Source: Sphingomonadaceae bacterium
Lineage (GTDB): Bacteria; Pseudomonadota; Alphaproteobacteria; Sphingomonadales; Sphingomonadaceae
Length of the DNA: 64,000 bases
NCBI GenBank assembly: GCA_009926135.1
Contig: RFPL01000011.1
Span: 1-64,000 of the forward strand
Direction of reading: 5' to 3'
In this document: piece after piece, positions 48,438 to 57,754 of the stretch
Position numbering within the stretch: the first letter of the stretch is position 1
Layout of the letters: the number at the start of each line of letters is the position of its first letter
Notes under the pieces: generated by a model
What the model saw: the letters and a program-made list of their open reading frames with translations, nothing else
What the model was told of the DNA's origin: nothing
Databases searched by the model: none
Made by a program: the position numbers and the translations under genes

Positions 48438-49832
48438 ATGTCGCCAGCCATTCCTCTCCTGCTCGCCCTCGGGCTGGGCCTGGTTGCATGGCTGGCGGCG
48501 CGTTCGAAGGCCTGGGCCTTCAAGCGCGCCGCACCGCCCGGCACGCGCGCACCGCTTCATTCGCTGCCCAATTACCATGGCTGGTACGTCGCGCTCTGGA
48601 CCGTCGTGCCGGCCATTGCCTTTGCGGCGGTGTGGAGTGCGATCAGCCCCGGGCTGATTATCGGACAGGCCCTGTCCAATCCGGCTGCGGCAAGCCTGCC
48701 GGCCTTCGGGGTTGAACGGGATTCGATCGTGGCAGAGGCCTATGCTGTCGCCTCGGGATCGTCAGCCGCTGCCTTCAATCCCGCCGCAAGTGCACTGGTT
48801 GAGCCGTTCTCTTCCGCAATCCGCCAGTTCGGCACGATTGGCCTGGCGGTAACGCTGGTGCTTGGCTTTGCCGGCGGAGCCTATGCCTTCCTGAAGCTCC
48901 GCGCCGATTTCACCGCCCGGACCCGAGTGGAACGTGCGGTGATGACGGGTTTGCTCCTGGCCTCGCTGGTGGCAATCCTGACAACGTTCGGCATCGTTGC
49001 CTCGTTGCTGTTCGAAACGATCCGCTTTTTCGGGTTCGTCAGCCCGGCCGAGTTCCTGTTCGGCACGCATTGGGGTCCAGACCCGATGGCCGCGCCCGGA
49101 GCCAATCTGGGCGAAAACTATGGCGCGCTGCCGCTGTTCTGGGGCACGATCTTCATCGGCGCAATCATCGCCATGCTGGTTGCCATCCCGCTCGGCCTCA
49201 TGAGCGCGATCTATCTGACGCAATATGCCAGCGCTGCTGTCCGCAAGTGGATGAAGCCGCTGCTCGAGATTCTCGCCGGCGTGCCCACCGTGGTCTACGG
49301 CTATTTCGCCGCGCTCACCGTCGCGCCGCTGGTGCGTGATACGGCCCAGGCCATCGGCATTGCCAGCGCGTCGAGCGAAAGCGCCATGGCAGCCGGTCTA
49401 GTCATGGGGATCATGATCATCCCCTTCGTCTCTTCGATGGCGGATGACAGCATTGCAGCCGTCCCCCAGGCAATGCGTGACGGCAGCCTGGCGCTGGGCG
49501 CAACCACCTCGGAAACGATCAAGAAGGTGCTGATCCCGGCCGCGCTTCCCGGTATTGTCGCCGGGGTGATGCTGGCCGTCAGCCGCGCAATTGGCGAGAC
49601 AATGATCGTGGTCATGGCCGCTGGCGCCACCGCCCGGCTTACCGCCAATCCGTTTGAATCGATGACCACGGTCACCTTCCAGATCGTTGCGATGCTGACT
49701 GGCGAAGGCAGTTTCGATCACCCGGCAACACTTTCGGCCTTTGCCCTGGGCTTCGTGCTGTTCTGCGTTACCCTGTCCCTCAACTTCATCGCCCTGCGCG
49801 TCGTAAAGCGGTTCCGCGAAGCCTATGAGTAA
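48438..49832 (+). CDS. pstC: Phosphate ABC transporter permease PstC
   Basis: A 464-residue permease. Two N-terminal helices frame an extracytoplasmic region of about 90 residues (roughly 80-130) not present in the shorter enterobacterial protein. The ABC core contains a helix cluster from about residue 235 and the EAA loop-like DDSIAAVPQAMRDGSLALGATTSETIKKVLIPAALPGI (shown in part; about 335-372). It forms the channel with PstA. Its 3' end overlaps pstA by 8 bases. Confidence 0.93.
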   Translation: MSPAIPLLLALGLGLVAWLAARSKAWAFKRAAPPGTRAPLHSLPNYHGWYVALWTVVPAIAFAAVWSAISPGLIIGQALSNPAAASLPAFGVERDSIVAEAYAVASGSSAAAFNPAASALVEPFSSAIRQFGTIGLAVTLVLGFAGGAYAFLKLRADFTARTRVERAVMTGLLLASLVAILTTFGIVASLLFETIRFFGFVSPAEFLFGTHWGPDPMAAPGANLGENYGALPLFWGTIFIGAIIAMLVAIPLGLMSAIYLTQYASAAVRKWMKPLLEILAGVPTVVYGYFAALTVAPLVRDTAQAIGIASASSESAMAAGLVMGIMIIPFVSSMADDSIAAVPQAMRDGSLALGATTSETIKKVLIPAALPGIVAGVMLAVSRAIGETMIVVMAAGATARLTANPFESMTTVTFQIVAMLTGEGSFDHPATLSAFALGFVLFCVTLSLNFIALRVVKRFREAYE

Positions 49833-51054
49833 CGTCTCTTCCGCCCGCCTGAAGGCCCGCTACGCCGCCGAGCGCCGCTTCCGTGCGCTTGGGCTGGCTG
49901 CCGTCGTATTCTCAGCCATGGTGCTGGCATTCCTGCTGGTGACCATGACCGCGAACGCCGTTGGCGGGTTCAAGCGCGCCGAACTGCGGTTTCCAGTTGA
50001 TCTGGCTGCCAGCGGACTGACGGTTGATCCCGCCAGCCTGGCGTCCGGGGATGCTGTCGCGCTGCTTGAAACTGCCGGCCTGCCCGATGTCGTCGCACTG
50101 AATGCGACCAAGGCGCTGGGTGCAGAAGGCGCGGCAGAGGTTGATCCGCAGGCCTGGCGCGAACTGGCACGGACTATCGCCGCCGATCCCCAGTCGCTGC
50201 GCGGCACGGTCGAGGCCGAGCTCCCGGCCAGCGACGACCTCGCTTCGGCGCTGCGGGGCGACGGCGCTTCGGACAGCCTCAAGGCCATGGCGACCCGGCT
50301 CAAGGCCGAGGGCAAGCTGGCCCAGGCCTGGGATCCAGGGTTCCTGAGCCGCGCCGATGCCACCGGCCCCCAGGCCGTCGGCATCTGGGGAGCGCTCAAG
50401 GGCTCGATGCTGACCATGCTGATCACGCTTGCCCTGGCCTTCCCGATCGGCGTTCTGGCGGCCGTCTATCTTGAGGAATATGCCCCCAAGAACCGTTGGA
50501 CCGAAGTGATCGAGGTGTCGATCAACAACCTGGCCGCGGTGCCATCGATCATCTTTGGTCTGCTAGGTCTGGCCGTGTTCCTGGCGATCTTCCCGAACTA
50601 TCGCTCGGCCCCGTTGATCGGCGGCATGACCCTGGCCTTGATGACCATGCCGGTGATCGTCATTTCCGGACGCAATGCGATCAAGGCCGTGCCGCCCTCG
50701 ATCCGCGATGCTGCGCTGGCCGTAGGCGCCAGCCGGGTCCAGACCGTGTTCCACCATGTCCTGCCGCTGGCCCTGCCGGGCATCCTGACCGGCACCATCA
50801 TCGGCATGGCCCGCGCGCTGGGTGAAACTGCGCCGCTGCTGATGATCGGGATGCGCGCCTTCGTCGCGACGCCGCCCGAAGGCTTCACCTCGCCCGCCTC
50901 GGTTCTGCCGGTCCAGATCTTCCTCTGGTCGGACGAGATCGACCGCGGCTTTGTCGAGCGTACCTCGGCCGCAATCATCGTCCTGCTGGCCTTCCTGCTG
51001 GTGATGAACGGCCTCGCCATCTACCTCCGCAACCGTTTCGAGAAACGCTGGTAA
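49825..51054 (+). CDS. pstA: Phosphate ABC transporter permease PstA, with large periplasmic insert
   Basis: A 409-residue permease, longer than the ~290-residue E. coli PstA. After one N-terminal helix (about residues 23-45) comes a ~140-residue Ala/Leu-rich soluble insert (about 48-185), a DUF3333-type region common in alphaproteobacterial PstA. The ABC core follows, with [18 protein letters not shown] (about 231-248) and the EAA-type [27 protein letters not shown] (shown in part). Overlaps pstC by 8 bases; pstB follows after 10. Confidence 0.93.
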   Translation: MSNVSSARLKARYAAERRFRALGLAAVVFSAMVLAFLLVTMTANAVGGFKRAELRFPVDLAASGLTVDPASLASGDAVALLETAGLPDVVALNATKALGAEGAAEVDPQAWRELARTIAADPQSLRGTVEAELPASDDLASALRGDGASDSLKAMATRLKAEGKLAQAWDPGFLSRADATGPQAVGIWGALKGSMLTMLITLALAFPIGVLAAVYLEEYAPKNRWTEVIEVSINNLAAVPSIIFGLLGLAVFLAIFPNYRSAPLIGGMTLALMTMPVIVISGRNAIKAVPPSIRDAALAVGASRVQTVFHHVLPLALPGILTGTIIGMARALGETAPLLMIGMRAFVATPPEGFTSPASVLPVQIFLWSDEIDRGFVERTSAAIIVLLAFLLVMNGLAIYLRNRFEKRW

Positions 51055-51064
51055 ACCCGCTCCC

Positions 51065-51850
51065 ATGACCACCCAACACAACCTTGATCCCGTGAACGCC
51101 AAGATCAGCGCGCGCGACGTCTCCATCTACTATGGCGACAAGCGCGCGATCGATAACGTTTCGATCGACATCCCGACCGAGTACGTGACAGCCTTCATCG
51201 GTCCGTCGGGCTGCGGCAAGTCGACCTTCCTGCGCTCGCTCAACCGGATGAACGACACGATCGCCGGCGCGCGGGTCGAAGGTGAGATCACGCTTGATGG
51301 GGAAGACATCTACACGTCCGGGATGGACGTGGTGCAATTGCGCGCGCGGGTGGGCATGGTGTTCCAGAAGCCCAACCCATTCCCCAAGTCGATTTACGAA
51401 AATGTCGCTTATGGCCCGCGCATTCACGGCCTGACGGGAAGCAAGGCCGATCTCGACGGGATCGTCGAAAAGTCGCTCAAGCGCGCCGGCCTGTGGGATG
51501 AAGTAAAGGACCGCCTGGCTGAAAGCGGCACGGCCCTGTCGGGCGGGCAGCAGCAGCGCCTGTGCATCGCCCGCGCTATCGCGGTCGATCCCGAAGTGAT
51601 CCTGATGGACGAGCCCTGCTCGGCACTCGACCCGATTGCCACGGCCCGTATCGAGGAACTGATTGACGAGCTGAAGGGCCGCTACGCGATCGTCATTGTC
51701 ACCCACTCGATGCAGCAGGCCGCGCGCGTTTCGCAGCGCACCGCCTTTTTCCACCTCGGCAAGATGGTGGAATACGGCAAGACCAGCGACATCTTCACCA
51801 ATCCCCGCGAAGAGCGGACCAAGGATTACATCACCGGGCGTTACGGGTAA
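51065..51850 (+). CDS. pstB: Phosphate ABC transporter ATPase PstB
   Basis: A 261-residue ATPase that powers PstCA. Walker A is [19 protein letters not shown] (about residues 43-61), the phosphate-importer Q-loop [19 protein letters not shown] (about 101-119), signature [16 protein letters not shown] and Walker [17 protein letters not shown], the PCSALDPI wording being specific to PstB. The phoU gene starts 6 bases after its stop. It also takes part in signalling to PhoR. Confidence 0.97.
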   Translation: MTTQHNLDPVNAKISARDVSIYYGDKRAIDNVSIDIPTEYVTAFIGPSGCGKSTFLRSLNRMNDTIAGARVEGEITLDGEDIYTSGMDVVQLRARVGMVFQKPNPFPKSIYENVAYGPRIHGLTGSKADLDGIVEKSLKRAGLWDEVKDRLAESGTALSGGQQQRLCIARAIAVDPEVILMDEPCSALDPIATARIEELIDELKGRYAIVIVTHSMQQAARVSQRTAFFHLGKMVEYGKTSDIFTNPREERTKDYITGRYG

Positions 51851-51855
51851 AAATC

Positions 51856-52539
51856 ATGGCACAGGAACATACCGTCAAGGCGTTCGACGAGGACATCACC
51901 CGGCTGCGCGGCCTGATCGCGGAGATGGGCGGTCTGGCCGAGGTTTCGCTGGCCGAGGCGATGGAAGCCCTGGTCAAGGGCAACAGCGAACTCGCCAAGG
52001 GCGTGATCGCCCGCGACAAGCGGATCGATTCGCTGGAGGCCGAGGTCGACAAGCTGGCGATCCGCGTTATCGCCCTGCGCGCACCGATGGCCGATGACCT
52101 GCGCGAAGTGATTGCCGCGCTGAAGATCGCCGGGGTGGTCGAGCGGATCGGCGACTATGCCAAGAACATCGCCAAGAGCACCGACAAGATTGAGCATCGC
52201 CGCAAGTTTGACCCCCTCACCCTGATCCCGGCGATGGCCGAAGTCGCGGGCGGAATGGTCCACGACGTGATGACCGCCTTCGCCGCCCGCGATGCGGCCC
52301 TGGCGGCTGAGATCGTCGCGCGCGACGACAAGGTCGATGCCTTCTACAATTCGATCTTCCGCAACCTGGTCAGCCACATGATCGAAAATCCCACTTCGAT
52401 CAGCAGCGCAGCCGAACTCCTCTTCGTTGCCCGCAATATTGAGCGGATCGGCGATCACGCCACCAATGTCGCCGAAATGGTCCACTATGCCGCGACCGGT
52501 GCCTATCTGACCGACCGGGAAGACCTGGCAGGAGCCTGA
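51856..52539 (+). CDS. phoU: Phosphate signalling protein PhoU
   Basis: A 227-residue protein of two PhoU three-helix bundles. Metal-binding motifs E/DxxxD appear in the segments KRIDSLEAEVDKLAIRVIAL (about residues 56-75), AGVVERIGDYAKNIAKST (about 92-109), DDKVDAFYNSIFRNLV and NIERIGDHATNVAEMV (about 194-209). PhoU represses the Pho response when phosphate is ample by linking PstB and PhoR. Between pstB (6 bases) and phoB (1 base). Confidence 0.96.
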   Translation: MAQEHTVKAFDEDITRLRGLIAEMGGLAEVSLAEAMEALVKGNSELAKGVIARDKRIDSLEAEVDKLAIRVIALRAPMADDLREVIAALKIAGVVERIGDYAKNIAKSTDKIEHRRKFDPLTLIPAMAEVAGGMVHDVMTAFAARDAALAAEIVARDDKVDAFYNSIFRNLVSHMIENPTSISSAAELLFVARNIERIGDHATNVAEMVHYAATGAYLTDREDLAGA

Positions 52540-52540
52540 C

Positions 52541-53230
52541 ATGAGCAAACCGCGCCTGCTGCTGGTTGAGGACGATCCGGCGCTGGCCGAACTGCTGGAA
52601 TTCCGCTTCACTACGGAAGGCTATGCGGTAACCTCCACCCCTGATGGCGATGAAGCCCTGCTGCTCGCGCAGGAGGAAGCACCCGATCTGGTCGTGCTTG
52701 ACTGGATGGTCGAGGGGACCAGCGGGATCGAAGTCTGCCGCCGCCTGCGCCGCGACAAGGCCACCGCTCACGTACCGATCATCATGCTGACCGCGCGCGG
52801 GGCCGAGGATGACAAGATCCGCGGGCTGGAAACCGGGGCCGACGATTACCTGACCAAGCCCTTCTCCCCGCGCGAACTGATCGCCCGCGTCGGCGCGATC
52901 ATGCGCCGCATTCGTCCGGCCTTGGCGGGGGAGACAATTGCCGTCGGCGATCTGTCGCTCGACGCGACCGCCCACAAGGTGACCCGGCGCGGTCAGGTGA
53001 TCCAGCTCGGCCCGACCGAGTTCCGCCTGCTCAAGTTCTTCATGGAACACCCCGGCCGCGTGTTCAGCCGGGGGCAACTGCTCGATGCCGTCTGGGGTAC
53101 CGAGAGCGAGATCGAACTGCGCACGGTCGACGTCCACATCCGCCGCCTGCGCAAGGGGATCGAGCTGGATGACGCGCCCGATCCGGTACGGACGGTACGC
53201 TCGGCGGGGTATTCGCTGGAAGCGGTCTAG
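52541..53230 (+). CDS. phoB: Phosphate regulon response regulator PhoB
   Basis: A 229-residue OmpR-family regulator ending the pho operon. The receiver has acidic VEDDPALAELLEFRFTTEGY, phospho-acceptor Asp in LVVLDWMVEGTSG (about residue 53), Thr in IIMLTARG and Lys in LTKPFSPRELIARV. The winged helix includes IQLGPTEFRLLKFFMEHPGRVFSRGQLLD (shown in part) and VDVHIRRLRKGI. It binds the Pho box before pstS, giving positive autoregulation. Begins 1 base after phoU; overlaps the convergent epimerase gene by 4 bases. Confidence 0.95.
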   Translation: MSKPRLLLVEDDPALAELLEFRFTTEGYAVTSTPDGDEALLLAQEEAPDLVVLDWMVEGTSGIEVCRRLRRDKATAHVPIIMLTARGAEDDKIRGLETGADDYLTKPFSPRELIARVGAIMRRIRPALAGETIAVGDLSLDATAHKVTRRGQVIQLGPTEFRLLKFFMEHPGRVFSRGQLLDAVWGTESEIELRTVDVHIRRLRKGIELDDAPDPVRTVRSAGYSLEAV

Positions 53231-54201
53231 GGTTTCGCTACGGTCGTCAGGCCTTCCGCGCGCGTGATTACGGGGCGGTAGCCCAGTTCACGCATGGCTT
53301 TGGAAATGTCGAGCGTCACTTCGACTCCGACCGTGCCATATTCCTGCCCCCCGATCGGTGGATGGAACCGTCCGCCCGTCAACCGGGCGAGAGCATCGCC
53401 CAGTCGGGCAGCCGAAGCGACTAGCCAGCGCGGTGCCGATTTCGTCGGCGGGGCTACTCCCGCATGCTCAAGCAGCTGCGAAACGAACCCGCGAAACTCC
53501 ACCGGTTCGCCGTCGGTAACGAAATAGGCCTCGCCCCCGCGCCCTTTCTCGAGCGCCAGCACGATGCCTTCGACCACGTTGTCAATATGACTGGTTGAGG
53601 TGCTGTATCGCCCGCCGCCGATCCAGGCCAGCTTGCCGCTCCGCACCGCCGCGATCAGTTGGGGCAGCGCCGTGGTGTCGTCGCGCCCCCAGACGAAGCG
53701 CGGGCGCACTACCACCACTGGGCATTCGGTTGAATTCAGCTCGAGCGCGACACACTCAGCCGCGGCTTTGCTGGCTGAATAACTCCCGGCATGGCGCGTG
53801 GGAATGGGTGTTTCCTCGGTAGCCATGACCAAGGGCTTGCCCGAAAGCAGCACAGCTTCGGTGCTGAGGTGGATCGCGCGTCGAACCCCAGCCTCGCGCG
53901 CGGCCGTGAAAACATTGCGCGTGCCGGCAAGGTTAGTGTGGTGCTGGCTTGTCTCAATGGCGCCGTGGCCAGTATCAGCGGCCGCATGGACCAACCGCTG
54001 GCACCCTTGCATGCCGGCCAGCAAGCTGTCTGGATCGAGGATGTCACCAAGCGCCGCACGCGCGCCGAGCGCTTCGACTTTCGCAGCCGAAGCGGGGCCG
54101 CGAGCCAGGGCCACAACCTCGTTCCCGTCCTGCACCAACCGCCGGATGAGGTTGCGACCGATATAGCCGCTGCCACCGGTGACGAAAACTCTGCTTGCCA
54201 T
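53227..54201 (-). CDS. NAD-dependent epimerase/dehydratase
   Basis: A 324-residue short-chain dehydrogenase of the extended type. The Rossmann start is FVTGGSGYIGRNLIRRLVQDG (GxxGxxG, about residues 5-25, shown in part), and the catalytic pair appears as YSASKAAAECVAL (Tyr-x-x-x-Lys, about 140-152). The sequence resembles 3-beta-hydroxysteroid dehydrogenase/dihydroflavonol reductase-like enzymes (SYSASKAAAE and STSHIDNVVEGIVLALE). Substrate unknown; steroid, sugar or other alcohol. It is alone, convergent with phoB; 142 bases with no visible gene separate it from dnaE2. Confidence 0.83.
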   Translation of the reverse strand: MASRVFVTGGSGYIGRNLIRRLVQDGNEVVALARGPASAAKVEALGARAALGDILDPDSLLAGMQGCQRLVHAAADTGHGAIETSQHHTNLAGTRNVFTAAREAGVRRAIHLSTEAVLLSGKPLVMATEETPIPTRHAGSYSASKAAAECVALELNSTECPVVVVRPRFVWGRDDTTALPQLIAAVRSGKLAWIGGGRYSTSTSHIDNVVEGIVLALEKGRGGEAYFVTDGEPVEFRGFVSQLLEHAGVAPPTKSAPRWLVASAARLGDALARLTGGRFHPPIGGQEYGTVGVEVTLDISKAMRELGYRPVITRAEGLTTVAKP

Positions 54202-54343
54202 GCCTCAACCCCTCTAGAACCGACGTTGCTCGGATGGGCATGAAGACGGGCCCGACTTCGTGTGAGGTTGCAGGGGGAAACGGCCATTCGCAATCGGATT
54301 CTGGCGCGGCATCGGCGCGAGCAGGCAACTGCCTGCTTCCGGC

Positions 54344-57300
54344 CTAATGAAAATCCCGCGATTTCGGAATGACCCTGGCATCGCGCGGATGGCCTGCGCG
54401 GTGGTAAGCCGGCACCCGCCCCTCGATCGGGCGGCGGACCTCGTCAGCGCGGTCCAGCGTCTGGGGCAACAGGTCGTCCGATAGCGCGTGGAGCGCCGGG
54501 GTGGCATCGGTCAGGTGGGTGGCGATGACGTGGATCACCTCGTCATCGTATTCGACCCGGCCCTTCACCTCGATCAGCCGCGCGGCCATGATCACCTTGC
54601 GCTGCTGCTCCATCAGGTCGGGCCAGATCACCAGGTTCACCACCCCGGTCTCGTCCTCCAGCGTGATGAAACAGACCCCCTTGGCGCTGCCGGGGCGTTG
54701 GCGGATCAGCACCACGCCGGCCACCTGCACGGCCGAGCGATACTTTCGCTCGCGCAGTTCGCTCGCCCGGACAAATCCCCGGTCGGCCAGGCTGGCGCGC
54801 AGGAAGGCCAGCGGGTGGGCCTTCAGGCTGAGCCGCTGGGTCTGGTAATCGGCCACAACTTCTTCCGACAAGGGCATGGTCGGCAGACGGGTAAGCGCGC
54901 GCTCCGCCCCCTCATCCCGCGCGGTCATGGCGGCGAACAGCGGCAGATCGGGCGCGGCGACCAGGCTGCGCGCATCCCACAGCGCCTGCCGCCGCGTGAG
55001 GCCAAGCGAGTTGAAACAATCCGCTGCGGCCAGCCGTTCGATCAGCGCGGGTGACAGCCCGGCGCGCTCCTTCAGTTCGCGCACGTCACGGAATGCCCCG
55101 ACCTCCCGCGCGGCGACGATCCGCGCGGCTGCCGCCTCCGGGAAGCCATCGACCTGTCGCAGGCCGAGGCGAAGGGCCACCGCCCTGCCCTGTTCCTCAA
55201 GCGCATTGTCCCACCCGCTGGCGTTCACATCGACCGGCAGCACTGCCACCCCATGTTCGCGCGCATCGCGCACGATCTGCGCTGGCGCATAGAATCCCAT
55301 CGGCTGCGAATTGAGCAGGGCGCAGGCGAAGGCCGCCGGGTAATGGCACTTCAGCCAGGACGAGACATAGACCAGCAGGGCAAAGCTGGCGGCGTGGCTT
55401 TCCGGAAAGCCGTATTCGCCAAAGCCCTTGATCTGGCTGAAGCAGCGCACGGCGAAGTCCGGATCATAACCGCGGTCGACCATCCGGCCGACCATCAGGT
55501 CTTCCAGTTCGTGAACCATCCCGCGGCTGCGAAAGGTGGCCATGGCCTTGCGCAGGCGGTTGGCTTCCAGCGACGAAAACTTGGCGGCATCAAGCGCGAT
55601 CTTCATCGCCTGTTCCTGGAAGATCGGCACCCCCAGGGTGCGGCCAAGGATCGAGGTCAGCTCGTCCGGCGGGCCATGCGCCGGACCGGGCGCGGGGATC
55701 TCCACCGCCTCGGCCCCGCGCCGCCGCTTGAGGTAGGGATGGACCATGTCGCCCTGGATCGGCCCGGGGCGGACAATCGCAACCTCGATCACCAGGTCAT
55801 AGAAACAGCGGGGCCGCAGGCGCGGCAGCATGTTCATCTGCGCGCGGCTTTCGACCTGGAACACGCCGAGCGAATCCCCCCGGCACAGCATGTCGTAAAC
55901 CGCCGGATCCTCACGCGGGACCGTCGCCAGGATCAGGTCCTGCCCATGAGACCCTCGCAGCAGATCCAGGCACTTTCTGATGCAGGTCAGCATGCCCAGC
56001 GCCAGCACATCGACCTTGAGGATGCCCAGCGCGTCGATGTCATCCTTGTCCCATTCGATGAAACTGCGATCGGGCATGGCGCCGTTGCCGATCGGCACGG
56101 TCTCGGTCAGCGCGCCTTCGGTCAGGATGAAGCCGCCGACGTGCTGCGATAAATGCCTTGGCATTCCAATCATCTGTTCAGTCAAGGTCAGAACTCGCCG
56201 CAAGTGCGGATCGGACAGGTCCATCCCCGTCTCGCTCTCGACATGAGCCTCCTTGATCGAGCGGCCGTGCCCGCCCCACACCGTCTTGGCGAGCGCGCTG
56301 GTGACGTCCTCGGACAGGCCCATCGCCTTGCCAACCTCGCGGATCGCCATGCGCGGGCGATAGTGGATCACCGTGGCGCAGAGGCCGGCGCGGTGGCGGC
56401 CGTATTTCTCATAGATGTGCTGGATCACCTCCTCGCGCCGCTCATGCTCGAAATCGACATCGATGTCGGGCGGCTCGTCGCGGTCCTCGGAAATGAACCG
56501 TTCGAACAGCAGCGCGTGCTCGACCGGGTTGACCGAGGTGATCCCCAGGCAGAAGCACACCGCCGAATTTGCCGCCGAACCGCGCCCCTGGCACAGGATC
56601 GGCGGCTCGCGGCTGCGGGCGAAATCGACGATCTCCTTGATGGTCAGGAAATACTGAGCGAGCTGCTTCTTGCCGATCAGCGCCAGCTCCTTGCGCAGCG
56701 TCTGCGCCACCTCATCGGGCACACCATGGGGATAATGCCGGTCGGCTCCTTCCCAGGTAAGCCGGTCAAGATAGGCCTGGGCATCAAGCCCGTCGGGGTA
56801 CTCCTGCAACGGATATTCATAGCGCAACTCATCCAGACTGAACCGGCAAGCATCGGCCAGTTCGCGCGCCGCACTGAGCGCATGGGGCCAGCGCGCGAAC
56901 AGCCGCTGCATCTCTTCCGGTGATTTGAGGTGCCGCTCGGCATTGGGTTCGAGCAGGTGGCCGGCGGCAGCGACCGTGGTCTTGTGGCGGATCGCCGTCA
57001 TCACGTCATGCAGCGGGCGGCGCTGGGGGGCGTGATAGAGCACCTGGTTGGTGGCGAGGAGCGACAGGCCATGCGCCCTGGCCAGGGCATCGAGCCGGGC
57101 AATCCGGGCCAGATCATCGCCGGTATAGAGATAGCTCGCGGCGAGGTGGCGCAGAGTGGGCAGGCGGGCGAGGAGGTGCGGGAGCAGGTCGGGGAACGGA
57201 GCGGTAGTCATCACTTCCTGCCGCGCCCCGCCGAGCGTAACGACATTGCCCGGAACCACCAAAGTCAGCTCTGCATCCAGTTCCTCCGGCGGCACCAGCA

Positions 57301-57751
57301 CCAGGTGCACGCCTTCGGCATGGTCTGCCAGCAGCGCGAGGTCGATGTCGCAGGCACCCTTGTCCTGCCATTCGCCATCAAGCGTGGACATCCGTCCGGC
57401 CGAAATCAGGCGGCAGAGCCGGCCATAGGCGGCACGGGTTCCCGGATAGGCCAGGAACACCAGTCCCTCGACCGTCTCGATCCGGCAGCCGATCACCGGG
57501 GTGAGCCCCAGTGCCTTGGCCTCGGCATGGATCCGCACCACCCCGGCCATGGTGTTGGCATCGGCAATCCCGATCGCGTCATAGCCCAGCGCGCGCGCCG
57601 CGGTGACCAGGTCGACCGCGTCCGACGCGCCGCGCAGGAAGGAAAAGCAGCTGACCAGCCCGAGTTCGACGAACGGGGCGCGCGGCGGCGGGCCAAGGCC
57701 GGGGGCAGGATCGACCCGCCGCCGCTCAGGGGTAAGCGGAGCCTCGGGCAT
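54344..57751 (-). CDS. dnaE2: Error-prone DNA polymerase DnaE2 (ImuC)
   Basis: A 1135-residue C-family polymerase acting in SOS translesion synthesis with ImuA and ImuB. The PHP domain opens with VELGLVSCFSFLRGASDAVDLV (shown in part), lacking the HxH of replicative DnaE as expected for DnaE2. The palm has GRGSAANSAVCFCLGIT and PPDIDVDFEHERREEV (catalytic Asp pair). The C-terminal OB region is VQVAGVVLIRQRPGSAKGV, and a DLPLF tract could contact the clamp. It starts 3 bases after the UdgX stop, so it is third in the rSAM-UdgX-DnaE2 operon. Length is usual for the family. Confidence 0.95.
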   Translation of the reverse strand: MPEAPLTPERRRVDPAPGLGPPPRAPFVELGLVSCFSFLRGASDAVDLVTAARALGYDAIGIADANTMAGVVRIHAEAKALGLTPVIGCRIETVEGLVFLAYPGTRAAYGRLCRLISAGRMSTLDGEWQDKGACDIDLALLADHAEGVHLVLVPPEELDAELTLVVPGNVVTLGGARQEVMTTAPFPDLLPHLLARLPTLRHLAASYLYTGDDLARIARLDALARAHGLSLLATNQVLYHAPQRRPLHDVMTAIRHKTTVAAAGHLLEPNAERHLKSPEEMQRLFARWPHALSAARELADACRFSLDELRYEYPLQEYPDGLDAQAYLDRLTWEGADRHYPHGVPDEVAQTLRKELALIGKKQLAQYFLTIKEIVDFARSREPPILCQGRGSAANSAVCFCLGITSVNPVEHALLFERFISEDRDEPPDIDVDFEHERREEVIQHIYEKYGRHRAGLCATVIHYRPRMAIREVGKAMGLSEDVTSALAKTVWGGHGRSIKEAHVESETGMDLSDPHLRRVLTLTEQMIGMPRHLSQHVGGFILTEGALTETVPIGNGAMPDRSFIEWDKDDIDALGILKVDVLALGMLTCIRKCLDLLRGSHGQDLILATVPREDPAVYDMLCRGDSLGVFQVESRAQMNMLPRLRPRCFYDLVIEVAIVRPGPIQGDMVHPYLKRRRGAEAVEIPAPGPAHGPPDELTSILGRTLGVPIFQEQAMKIALDAAKFSSLEANRLRKAMATFRSRGMVHELEDLMVGRMVDRGYDPDFAVRCFSQIKGFGEYGFPESHAASFALLVYVSSWLKCHYPAAFACALLNSQPMGFYAPAQIVRDAREHGVAVLPVDVNASGWDNALEEQGRAVALRLGLRQVDGFPEAAAARIVAAREVGAFRDVRELKERAGLSPALIERLAAADCFNSLGLTRRQALWDARSLVAAPDLPLFAAMTARDEGAERALTRLPTMPLSEEVVADYQTQRLSLKAHPLAFLRASLADRGFVRASELRERKYRSAVQVAGVVLIRQRPGSAKGVCFITLEDETGVVNLVIWPDLMEQQRKVIMAARLIEVKGRVEYDDEVIHVIATHLTDATPALHALSDDLLPQTLDRADEVRRPIEGRVPAYHRAGHPRDARVIPKSRDFH

Positions 57752-57754
57752 GGG

